NCBI RefSeq assembly: GCF_905404315.1
Contig: NC_066304.1
Coordinates: forward strand, 682,001 to 746,000
Length of the DNA stretch: 64,000 bases
Direction of reading: 5' to 3'
Source: Leptidea sinapis
Lineage: Eukaryota; Arthropoda; Insecta; Lepidoptera; Pieridae
This document shows, piece by piece, positions 22,782 to 35,800 of the stretch. Numbering within the stretch: the stretch's first letter is position 1; each line of letters starts with the position of its first letter. Made by a program: the position numbers and the translations under genes. The notes below the pieces were generated by a model. The model was not told the DNA's origin and did not search any database. It saw only the letters and a list, made by a program, of their open reading frames with translations.

Positions 22782-23115
22782 AAAAAATTATCCAAAATTC
22801 GTTTTTTACTACCCTGAGAAGCCTGGAACCGTTATACATATTGCTTAATACTGTTTTGCGCAGCGGAAATTGTGTTTTAAAAATGATTCGTACCAAATTT
22901 CTTTACTACCTTTGTAGTAAAGTAGGCACCCATCCATATTGTTGGAATCATAAATTACTCAGTGGTCAAATTTGAATTCAAAAATTATCCCAAATTCGTT
23001 CTCAGCAACCCTGAATACCTTGGAAACGATATCCAAACTAATATTGCAATGATATTATTTTTTTTACAAATAATTCCAAATTCGTTTTACGCCATTCTGA
23101 AAATCTTGGGAATGT
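22782..23115 (+). repeat. three degenerate 50-bp repeats
   Basis: Units start near 22782, 22980 and 23067. Each reads roughly aaattatcccaaattcgtt, then a variable stretch, then ccctgaa..cttggaa. Spacing is uneven, so this is an old dispersed duplication rather than a satellite array. Confidence 0.6.
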
Positions 23116-23759
23116 TTCTCTTTCCCCAATAGCTTTCTTGCGTCGTCTATATAATATGTTATCTCACCCAACATATGTATTGCACTTCCTTGGGAACTCT
23201 AAAATATTTCGAGATAAAAGTACCATATGTTGTTTGTTGTTGTCTAAGGATTTTGTGGAAAACTTTCGAGTTTAATTCATGGCTCATGGGCCTAATTCTT
23301 ATATTTTACTAGTAACTTCATCTGACATGTAAAACTATGCAGTAAAGATTTTCTTTTAGCTAAGTATAATGAAATGATATATGCCATGCGCTCTAACTAG
23401 ATACCGCAGGCGTAGTCCTAAAGTGCTGTAACTAATACTACGCCCAAGTGGGCCTACGCCAGCCAGTCTCGAACAATGTGTGACGTTGACGTGCCATATG
23501 TGCTGTTAAACTTTGCTAATAATTGAAACTAAAATGCCGGACTGTGTAGAAAACCTTGTATAATAATAGTACTTAATAATCAATGACTCAATAATATCTT
23601 CACATATAACACATCTTAATAAAATAAATAAATCTTAAATAATAATCAAAATTGATTATACATTATTGGGCTGTCAGGTCGTCTATAACCTAGTATAATT
23701 TAAGTCTATGGGGTAAACAGGTAAAATAATAGTCTTCGTAATATCAAAAAGAATATATT

Positions 23760-23834
23760 TCATATTGTTATTGTGGCATCTTGTTGGGTCCAGCCCTCCG
23801 CTAAATGTTCTCTCACTGCCTCGTCTAATATTAC
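23760..23834 (-). CDS. Rrp41: Rrp41 coding exon 6 and stop
   Basis: 75 nt after acceptor tattttcag, ending in TGA (complement of 23760-23762). Encodes VILDEAVREHLAEGWTQQDA, the C-terminal helix. No clear AATAAA was found just downstream on the minus strand. Confidence 0.9.
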   Translation of the reverse strand, partial: VILDEAVREHLAEGWTQQDATITI

Positions 23835-26800
23835 CTGAAAATATTAATTATTATAGATACGACATATTTTTTATTAATAAAATACCAATTTTATCAAATG
23901 GTTGATCTTTGCAAATAAAACCACTGAGATCTGTGCTATAGCATAATTAGTCTACATGCTTAAATATATTTATTTCGCTTATCCACTATCATTAATATAA
24001 GTACTATATGAAGATGTGTCGGTAGATCTGGTTATAATATAACAAAAATAATAACAATTATTAAATTTGAAGCATAGACAAGCCATCAAACCTTGTCCAA
24101 TTTAACCCCCAGAAGATTCAAGTTTGCGCGTTTACCACTAAAAAACCCCATTTGTCGTATCACCGCTCTTCGACAACACTTCCCTTAAAGCCTCGCCTAG
24201 TATCGGAATACTGGGTCTCGAAATCACCATCTGGATGTGTGGCGGTCCTCCACAGAGCGGTTTTCAAGGAGCTTTCTTCCGCGTACTACAACGCTGTGGA
24301 ATGAGCTTCCTTGTGCAGTGTTTCCGGGACGATACGACATGGGTACCTTCAAAAAAAGCGCGTACACCTTCCTTAAAGGCCGGCAACGCTCTTGTGATTC
24401 CTCTGGTGTTGCAAGAGAATGTGGGCGGCGGTGATCACTTAACACCAGGTGACCCGTACGTTCGTTTGTCCTCTTATTGCATAAAAAAAAACGTTTTTTT
24501 ATAATTTACAGTATATACTCTATAATTGTTTAAGAATTGTTAACGGGTTGGACTTAGTATCCCGTAGCACGAATAAGGTGGTAAAAAAATTTGTATTTGA
24601 TAGAGCTTTATTCCACGATTATAATGATACCACTCTTATTACAGGCTAATCCACCGTAGAAAATAACAAAAAAAAATTAAAACCTAAAACGGGTAATCAC
24701 GTAAATAAAACGCTACATGAGTATTGTCATGGCGGCTGGAGGCCAAAAACTGTCAATTGGAAATGAAAAACAGTGAAATGAAACTTAAAAAATAGTCTGG
24801 GACAGATTAGAAGGCTTCATCAATAATAATTTTTAAACTAAAAAGGCTAGAACCCAGAGTTGTAAAGCCAGTTAAAAAAACAATAACTATTTTTCGTTTA
24901 TTTTTGTTATTCAGTTTTAATCGTAATTGCGTGAATGTTACTCTTCAGCTTTTAGCCTTCCGCAGCCATGCCAGCACTCCATTTGAGGGTAGAATTTTTG
25001 TTTTATTGTTGTCTTGAAAACTGTACAATAAGTAATAAGAGTAGTTACACTATAGATAGTCGTGGACCAAAAAGCTCTATCAACTACAAATATATTTATA
25101 AAAATTGGTTAGGTAAGGTCATGTTAGAACAGTTACAACGCGCGAGCCGAGCGTAGCGTGCGAGTGTCAGAACCTTCCCAACCTTTCAAAATATCATAAT
25201 TTGAGGTTAGGTTATAATGCTTTTTTCTCTGGAACGGTGCATTACGTTGTAATGGGAGTAGTATCAAGGTTACCCCTTCCCCCCTCGTGCTCCGGGATAC
25301 TAACTTTTAACCTTTTTTATATAGAATAATCATATTAATGCGTGATAAATAATTAAGAATTATAATTAAATTCTGAGTGCTAACTTTAACCTCCGCCATT
25401 TTGTTTTCAAAAATACATGGATCAGCGTGTGTTAGCGGCATGACCCGTTGTCGAATAAGTTTTAGCACATGTGCTATGGATGTTCAGACACAAAAGATAA
25501 ACGGGAAAGCGCACTTTGAAAAAAATATAGCAAATCATCATATCTACTAATTAGATCTCATAGCACATGTTACACATTCTTATAAGGCCAAATAATTGAT
25601 ACAATACCTCGATGTCCTTGCAGCCCTGCATTGCACGACTCAGCACCACGTCAAAATAGTCCATGTGCAGTCTGTGTGACATCTCCAACAGCGCTATACT
25701 GCCTGCCAACAAAGATCAATATCGTGTAAAAACCTACCATTAATCACAATGTCATACGGTAGGTATCTATAGTTATATAAAGTCCCAGCCACTGTTCAGG
25801 TATTATCTATAAATGTTGTTGTTGTTTTATTAAATGTTTTATTTGAGAAATGGACCTGTCGTAAATCCTACTACTCCACAGCTGCATATCAAAGTGATCC
25901 GATCTTGTATGTTTCATTAAAAATAGCGCAAAAAAAAGAATACTGGGAGAGTTTCTTGCGCCGCTTCTTCTCTCTCAGAACGCCATTTGTTTTCGAAGCG
26001 GTAGTAGTATCTAGTATATTAGAAATGACATACATACATAAGTGTGCTTGCGCGGAATATATTATATTTAGGTACATACACATACCGACATTCTGACCTG
26101 CCTTGCTCGGATTTTTAAGAATGTACAAAACTTGAACAAAAAAAAACTAATAGGAGATCTGGATTCGAACCGGGTTCTTCTGCTTTCCGGATCTCCCAAT
26201 GTCTGAGCTATTAAAGTCTTGTATATAGTGGCGAAATTTACCTTTGTATTCTAATGTTATTGTAGCAGTTTCTCATTAAAATACGGATAAAACTACATTT
26301 TTTAAAATTGAAATCTAGCTAGATCCATTTCTCGCCCCCGAAACTACCTGTATACTTAATTTCATTAAAATCGTTGGAGCCATTTCCGAGATTCAGATTA
26401 TATATTTATTTATATACAAGAATTGCTCGTTTAAAGATAAGATATATTGTATTAAACATATTGTTGTCTTGTACCCTAATACAAGCTATGCCTAGTTTGG
26501 GGCAAGATAATCTGTGTAAGAGTGTGTCAATATTATTATTATTAATTCTACAGACTTGTATAACGACTGAACGGATTGTGTTAAAATTTGCTGTTTTTGG
26601 AGTAAAAGTACGCTCAATGGAGTTAAGTCGGCTAAACTTGTATTTATTAACTTTGCCTTGATGAAGCCAGCACACACTTTCTTTGAAGTCATAAGTACTG
26701 CAATATTAAAATTTTAAACGAATTTCTTTCTGGTTTCGTTGGCTATGCTTTGCTTAACTACTATGACTACGCTCGCCATTACTGTAGGTGCTGTGTAATA

Positions 26801-29800
26801 AGTTACCTACGATAAAGGTAATGACGTTCTATACACACATAAGGTCAAATCATTCACAGTCTGATAGCAAAAGTGTGCTTAATTGACAAGGTAAGCACAC
26901 TATTCTCATTAGTCGTGTGTCTACTGCCACTGTTTGCATCGGGGTTCTTTAAATTCAATATAGGTACGCAACACTAAACTGTATGTTTTAAATTGCTGTT
27001 TATTGACCAAGAATATTTTAAACAATTGGACTCTACGCATCAATGTACAGACTACAGATACAGCGATCGAAGCTTATTATGAAGAACATTATTATGAATT
27101 TACAGTAGTTTGTTATGAAGCGAAAACACGTTTGATTGCAGATAAAATTAAAAACAGTAATAATAAAGTAAAAGCGACTTGGGAAATGCGAATTAACAAT
27201 GAAACTGGCAGATCGAATAGCCGTAACACCTGTATCTGTTTAAATATTAATAATCGCGTTATAAATTCGGATATAGAAAATGCAAATTAATTTGATAAAT
27301 ATTTCTCCCGATTATCACGACCAAAGAGACCTTAACTCTTCACTAAAAGCAGCACATGATATGCTTAATTTAAGCATATACACGTACCAGTATCTTCCAC
27401 AGTCTCTCAAAGTAAAAATTAAAGAAATAAATATTATGACTGTTCATTGTCAGCACATTTATGAAAATTTTATATACAGTATGTATTTATCATCTATGAA
27501 TTAAATGTAGCCACATACTTGTTATAACATTTGCTGACGATATACAAAACATGACAAAAAACGGTGCACTAGTTAGGTCAAAAAGTAGACTTTTAATTTT
27601 GAGCAAATATTAACATGCTGTACATTGTACAATCGGGTCACGAGGTCACTGGGTCAACACTCAATGATTCAATGAACTTGAATCTTTGCACATCAAAATG
27701 CGATGTTGCCACCCCGCGTACTTCAAGTTCAAAGACGCTGGTCGTTTGTCGGATCGAACACAAGCGATGTTGCCTGTTCGCTTCTCGCGGTGACTTCAAC
27801 TGTGTCGGACCGTCCTAAAGTGAAAGAACGCGGACGGGCTTAGGGTAGGGCGCAACCTATCGATAAATAGCTTCTTTTAAAGGAAATAATACCCGATTCA
27901 AAAAGCTATTTAACTTTAAATACTTAGCGCACAGTGTTTCTAGAAATAGCGTAAAAAACCTTAAAACACTACGCTTACTAAATTAGTTAAACTTAAATAC
28001 TTAGTGTATTTAATGAAATGAAATGAAAATGAATTTATTTAAATTATTATTTTTTTGTTTAAGTTGTAAACGGATAACATGTTATGTAATACAAAGCAAT
28101 CTAATTTTTTAAAACCGTATCATCTTACCCGTAGTTACTCAGGTTTTATTAAACGGACAAATGAGCGTACAGGACACCTGATGTTAATTGATCACCGCCG
28201 CCCTCATTACAACACCAAAGGAATCACAGGAGCATTGCCGAGCTTTTAGATAGGTGTACAGGCTGATTTTAAAGATATCTATGTCAAGGATGAAAGTTCT
28301 TTGAAAAAGGCACTGTAAGGGAACGCCTGACATCCTGATGGTGGAGATGATATCGTAATTTGTGGCGAGTCGTGCGAAAGTGGAATTCGGCGGCAGGAAT
28401 CAGGTCAAGCAGTTGTTCGGAAACCCAGCAACGCCAAATGATCTAGCCGTTCACAGAGCACTGGATCCCCGACAATTCGAGCAGCTATTCGTTGCACGCG
28501 GGCATCGTGATCTATTAATGACCCTAGCTTCATTGAAGCCAATTTGGCTTCCTTGACACCTTCCAGATGACCTGTAGACATGACCGGACATGGTCTTCAT
28601 AATCTACTCGCAGCCAGAGAGTACAGCCTACCCATGAAATTGCCGAAACGTTGACAGCAGGTATCCTCCCCAATAAACACACCTACCCATATTATTATTC
28701 TTTCATTATTCTGTGCGAGTGACTTCAGTCGTCACTAATCAGTGACCAGTGTATTTGCGAGTGACAGTGTGCGAGTCTTTTGGGCAAATAGATTATGTGT
28801 TTGCCTTTCGAAGGAATCAAGCTGAAATGGACACTTTCTACTACTGTATGTGTATGTGTGTACATGTGTAAATTGTGTTTTTAAGTTTGTTAATTGTTAT
28901 TGCTTTTACGGTAAATTTGACATTTAGTTTTTCTTTGACGTTTGCGAATACGGGTGAGTTATTTTGAATATAAAACAAGATGCACAATATTGAATTTACA
29001 GTTCAGTTCAGTTATACCGAAATAAAAAGTGTTCGTAAGAATGAACATAGAGAATTTTTATTTCGTCGCAAATAATCAAACAAATCAAAGGTGAAGCCGA
29101 CGATCCAGAGGTCAATGTTCGTCGTCTGTACAGTACTGCTTATTCTTATTTCAAAGTCAAAGTTTTTATTTGCATAAACATGTTAGATTGATGTTACATA
29201 AATATTATTGAGTACATGTTTGCCACATTTATGACGTTCAAATTTTATAAAATACATTTCTTACAATACAAAAAAATCATTAGTTACAATAATATAAATT
29301 TAACAAAAGATTAGTAGCAGTATTATATTGTATATAGTTAAGTTTTTAGTTGAAAATATTCGTCTAATGAATATAGGCAGTTTTTACTAAGGTATATTTT
29401 CAATTTAGATGAGAAATTCCTATTTGACGATACCTCTCTTATTATTTTTGGGATGTGATTATAGATTTTTATGCACATACACAAACAGTTTCTCTGATAT
29501 AATGTAGTTCTACAGCAAGGTACTTGTAGTTTGGTGGGGTCCCTGGATGGGAATAGAGAAGTGTTTTCACGTTTACTGAATTCGCTAAATTGTTTTCGAA
29601 CACATACACAACATACAGCACTCAAATATGTATAATTCAATAATTGTTAATAAGTTATATTTTTTAAATACTGGTCTGCAGCTTTCAAGGGGTCCTTTTC
29701 CCGCTGCAGCCGTCAAACATTTTTTTTGCGCTATTAAGACTCTATTTATTACTGTTGAGTTACCCCATATTATGATCCCATACCTAATTATAGACTCCAC

Positions 29801-32800
29801 GTAAGCGTGGTAGGCCGTTAAAGCCGCTTTTTCCGATATAGTTTTTTTTAATTCTCCTTATTTCAAAAACAAACTTATTAAGACGTTTGCATAATGATTC
29901 AACGTGAGCTTTCCAATTACAATTATTATCCATTATTATGCCTAAGAATTTGGTATTTTCAACCTCATCAATTTTAATGTCATTGTATGTTATGTTTCTA
30001 AGGGGTGGATAAATGGTATTATAATTTTTAAATTGTATAAGTTTTGTTTTTAATATATTAATATTTAAATTGTTACTTTCTAACCATTTGCCGATATCAA
30101 TGATTTCATCATTTATGACCGAGTCGTATGGTCTTTTTGAGTTTGTGTCAGGGATAATTATTGTAATGTCATCAGCATATAACACACACTTATTTTCTGT
30201 AATATTTGGTAGGTCGTTGATATATAGTAGAAATAATAATGGTTCAAGTACACTGACCTGAGGTACCCCGGCTTTAGTTTGATTCCAACTTGATTCATAT
30301 CGTATTATATTTGATCTTCCGTCAGCGTATTATATTTATTTTGTTTGAAAATTTCATTTTTTCAATTTAAAGTTTTTAATTAAATAATTAATTTTGCGAT
30401 AGTTTTGTGGACTAGTATTTCTTATATTTTTATTTATGTCATAGGTATGCAGACCATACTGTATGTTCACAAAAATCGTCACCTTTTTGCTCTTAATAGT
30501 GATTTTCATTATTATAAAACTAGAAATAAGGGATTGCTTGTAACTAATTCTAGTAGGCTTCATAAGATACATAATAGCGTTAAGGGTAAATGTATACATT
30601 TTTATAATAAAGTCCCAGCCACCATTCAGGCATTATCTATGAATAAATTTAAATGTTTTATAAAAAAATGACTCTGTCGTAAATCCTATTACTCCACAGC
30701 TGAATATATAAGTGATCGGACAGCCTGGGACTAGATTATGATTATTTTATAGCGATAGAAATGACTGTACAATATTGTATATTTTTATTGAAAAGAGCGC
30801 AAGAGTTTCTTGCGCCGCTTCTTCTCTCTCAGAGCGCCATTTGTTTCCGAAGCGGTAGTAGTATCTAGTATATTAGAAATGACATCAAAAAGGAATCAAT
30901 TTTGAGAAAATAAATGCCTTTTTATGGTGTAAGGATTTTCTAAATGTTTAAAACGTCATTGGGTAAAGGACTCCTTGATAGATCTTGGTATTCAATTTTA
31001 CAATAAAATATTACATAATATACTCACTCACTGAGCACAAATGCAAAAATATCTTAATGCTCTTTTGACAAAGAAGTCTAACTACAGTATAGCAGATTAT
31101 AAAGAAGATAATAATCCATTGTTATTGTCTGGTTCAGCGCAGGCCACCTTATATTTGTATAGTATTATATTAAGTAGGCTATTTATTTATTTAAGATGTA
31201 CCCACAATAACTCAACTTAACATTAACAATTGATTTGCACTTACATACTAATTCTAGATTGGCTATTCTAATTAGGTACATTCAGCATTTTAGTTATGAA
31301 AAAATTAAGTAACTTAGTAATAAATCTTAAATCTAGAAAGTATAGAATGTAAATAATAATTATAAAGTAGTAAGTGTGGAATTACAAAAAAATAAAAGTA
31401 AGAATTAATAAGTCATTAACAATCTAATACAATCTATTATCTACCGTGGTCGTTATTTTTTCTAAAACTTTATTTCTAAATGACTTAAACGTGTCGTTTA
31501 AAATGCCAACTTCATGATCGTTAATATCATTGAATGTTGTAGATATTCTATTATGAGGACCGTATTGTTTCACATTCGTTCTAGAGTAATTATTTGAAAA
31601 TATTTTATGAATCGGTTGTCTTGGTAAACATCTTGGAATGGAGAAATTTAAGTTAGATATTATGTTAGGTTCTAAGGATCCGTGTATAATTTTAAAAAGG
31701 CCGCAAAGGTCCAGAAATTTTCGTCTGTTGAACAGAGAAACAATCTTAAAATGATTTAATCTGTCACAGTAACGTGATCGATTTGAGAGGCATCTTTGAA
31801 TGACTAGAATTTCGTAAATGATTTTTGAATTTTTTCCATGCGTTTTATGTGGCATTTATAGAAAGGGTTCCATATTATGCTATTGAACTCTAAAGTACTT
31901 CGAACAAGCGTGTTAAATATACAGCGATGTTTTAAAAAAACATGTTGATTGTCTGTTATTATATTACTTAAGTAGGGAGTTACTGCTGATAAAATTAGTC
32001 GCTCAAAAATTTTGGAAAATGTGTTTAATATTGAAACTGGGCGATAGTTTTTGATATTATCTCTATGGTCCTTTTTATATATAGGAACTATATTTGCTAT
32101 CTTCCACAAATCAGGAAAAATTGAGGTTTGCATGGATTTTTTGAAAATAATATTTCACGGCAAAGATAAGTGCCTCCATGTTTTTAAAAATAAAGTATGG
32201 CGGAATACCATCGGGACCAGCTCCTTTACTAGGATCAATAGAACGAAGTAACTTAAAAATGTTTCTTTCACTTATTTCTACATTGGAAATGGAAAACTGG
32301 GGAAATGTAGTTTTACTATCAAGATTATAACCATTGATGTTATCTTTTGAAAATATTGATTGGAAATGAGTAGCAAATAGTTCTGTCATACCTTGACCAG
32401 TTTCTGAGGTTGTGTCATTCAATTTCATCTTACTAGGTATTTCGAACGAGGAGCTCTTTTTATTTTTTATAAACCCTCAAAATTTCTTTGGGTCACTGTG
32501 TATTAGTGATTCAATTCCGGCATGATAGTCATTGTAATAGGTTTTAAGTAATGAAGCAACACGTTTTTTCAATAAATTGAGTTCAAGTTCATCTCTTGGG
32601 TTTTTATATGTTTTGAAACGCTTGCGGATTTTCTCGTTTTCACGAATTAATTTAATGAGATTCGGTTTATACCGAATTGGATATTTTGTGCCTTTTACTT
32701 TCCGTTTTGGAACATAAACTGCAATAATATCGTTCAGCATGTTGTATAATTATGAAACCATGACATTAACATCTTCACTGGCTATAAGTGTCTGGTCCCA

Positions 32801-35800
32801 ATCGGGTTCGCTCGATTTTCTTATTTATTACATCATAATCAGCTTTATAAAAGCGTGATTAACAAAGGTTCTACATTTAAGGTATTTACATGTGTTTAAT
32901 TCTACGTTGATTATGATTGCTGGATGATGAGTATCAAGTTTTGATAAGGGGCACTTGCTTCCGTGACTTTAACAATACATTCTCGACCAAGAACGAGATC
33001 TAAAATGCGGTTATTACTATTCCGAACATTATTATATTGAAGAAAGTTGTTTTGAGACATAAAATCTACGATTGAAAAGCCTAATTTATTGTTGTAGTTA
33101 AAAGGTTGTAATAACTTATTGTCATCTAATTTCCAATCTATGAATCCTAAATTAAAATCACCAACTACTAGTACTTCATTTGAGTGTGATTGCACAACCG
33201 TACTTATGTTTTCCAAGACAACGCTACACACTGGAGGGGGGACATAAACAGCACATAGAAGAATGTCTTTAGTATTACCATTACATGTACACTTAATAGA
33301 AAGCCATAAGTCCTCGTTAGGACTCTCGAAATGGATAATACGCGTACTATTAATAGATTTAGCAACTGCCACGATCACACCACCTCCCACCTTTTTTTTG
33401 GGAGTCGGTGGATTCTCTATCTCTTCTGTGTATAAAATATTGTTCATTAAAAAGTTCACCGTCGTATATCGAATTATCAAGCCATGTTTCTGTTCCCACA
33501 ATAATATCGTATTTACTTGCAAGAGACTCGAACCTTATGTTTTCTAATTTCGTTTTCGTACCTCGAAAATTTTGGTAGTAAATATTGTTTTTTTTTTGCT
33601 ATTAATCTGTCATATTTTGATGATCACGTCACTTTCAGTTTCATAATTTGTTAAGTGATTCATTGTTTTTAATGAGAATTGGTGAAGAGTGTTCGTCTTT
33701 GCGAGTATATATTTTTCCGTTCCTGACCCACACAAATCGAATACCCTTTTCTTTGGCACGAGTACTTTTATTGCACGAGTTTTAGCATGAAGTGACTTGT
33801 AAAAGGGCGATAAGTGCTCTGCAACATAGATAGGTACAACATGGGTAGGCTATATGAGCTGGGTGTGTCTTGACATTCATAAGTGTCATTTCCGTGACCT
33901 ACATGAATGAAGTGATTTTGATTTGATTTACGAATTGATGTTGCTTCACGATGTTTACCAAGTATTGTTATTACCCTATGGTAAATAAATATGTTTCTAT
34001 TATATTTTCTTAATTATTCCTTTTTCTCGGTTTGCACCGGGGTCATGTACGAGAAGCTTTAAGGACTTTATATCACCGGAACAACCAGTTGCGCCGCAGT
34101 GGGGTCCGTAAGCTACCAAAATAGACATTAGTGATGCCACTTTGTTGAGACAGTATCAAAATGTTTCTCGAAGAGATAGCATGACTACTGGTGTATGTAA
34201 GAAGGAAAAGAAAATTTAAGAGAAAAAAGAAACAGTGGTGGGTTCATCCCTATTTAGACTTGGCATTTCATTTTTAAATGTCGAGCCCCTAATTCGTTGC
34301 GCAACCAAACGGACACCAGTTATAGAGCTGTATACATATTGTTGGTAGCGGCGACTGGTTGCCACCGTGGGGTCCCGGTGTAATATAGCTCTAAGATTGC
34401 AACTGGCCAACATTACATTACAACGCACCAGTGGAAGGCTTCTTTGCACCGGATACCGGCTAGATTATGGGTACCAACAACAACGGCGCCTATTTCTGCC
34501 GTGTAGCAGTAATGTGTGAGCATTACTCTGTTTCACTCTGAAGGGCGGCGGGGCTAGTGAAATTACTGGGCAAATGAGGCTTGGCATCTTATGTCTCAAG
34601 GTGACGAGTGCAGTTCAACTGACCCGTACTCGGCAGCGCGGCGACCGTCAGACACACGCCGCCCGCCGCCTCCTCCACGTGGCCCACGTCCACGAGCGGC
34701 TCGCGCGCGCCGCCTGGCCCCGCCACGCTCGCCGAGCTGGCGCACGCGTACGCCCGCAGGGGCACGCCCGCATCCACCAGCGCCAGCGTCGAAGCGTTCA
34801 CGCACGCGCAGTACGCGCCGCCGTCTGCCTACCAACGGTCATTATTATTGTGTGATTTACACACTGCAGTTAATATTATGGGTGTTTACCACTAACCTAA
34901 CTAATATAAATGTTGATGAAAGTGACATAAGCATGGATGAAATAGTGAAAGCATTGAAAAGTATGAGATTAGGTAAAGCTGCAGGGTATGACAGGATTAC
35001 CGTCGAGATGCCGAGGGCCGGTCGGGGCGTAGTGGCTAGCCAGTTGTCCCGCCTCTTCAATTTGTGCTGGCGAAATGGGCAAGTACCAGGAGACTGGTCC
35101 AAAGCTGTAATCGTGCCATTGCCAGTGCCAAAATACAAAGGACCTATGGGGCCATTCGACTAATATTGTTAAATACATACTTGACATTATAGCACCTGAA
35201 TTAGCAATAATATTTAATGAATGCATAGATGAGGGTGTGTTCCCTGACCTCATGAAATACAGCAAAGTTATACCTTTGTTTAAATCGGGCAGTTATTTTG
35301 ACCCTGCTAATTTCAGACCTATTTCAGTGCTGCCTGTTTTTAGTAAAATTTTTTGAAAAACTTTACTTCTACAAATGCATTTTTGTAAATTAATGAACAA
35401 AAATCAGTTTGGTTTCACTAGGGGCTTATCAACAATTAATGCGGGTACTAGACTCATTGAGCACATCTTTGACGCCTGGGAAGAGTCACAGGATGCATTG
35501 GGCATTTTTTGTGATTTGTTAAAAGCATTTGACTGCGTCCACCATGAAACTTTACTCCTAAAACTAAAGCATTATGGAATGAAAAATAGAGCCCTAAATC
35601 TGTTAAAATCATATTTAAGCGAAAGAGTTCAGATAGTCGATGTAAATGGCAAACGGTCTTCGGGTAAACCTGTGGGAATAGGTGTTCCACAGGGTTCTAT
35701 TCTCGGTCTTTTCTTGTTTCTTATATATATTTACGATCTACCGTTTGTGGTAGATGATAGCCATGAGATTGTATTGTTTGCTGATGATACTTCACTTATT

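Larger units (their letters stand above)
21651..23759. other. convergent intergenic region between exu and Rrp41
   Basis: No gene seen. It holds a perfect hairpin (22201-22252) and three degenerate copies of a 50-bp word (22782, 22980, 23067). A small inverted pair (gcgtagt/actacgc) lies at about 23411-23450. Confidence 0.55.

Noticed and set aside
29338..33522. Host genes on the minus strand
   Set aside because: All readable pieces are LINE endonuclease or reverse transcriptase with stops and deletions.
34591..35163. 190-codon plus-strand open frame rich in Arg/Pro
   Set aside because: Its first half is the antisense shadow of GC-rich Rrp41 exon 4; only the end reads as RTE reverse transcriptase.
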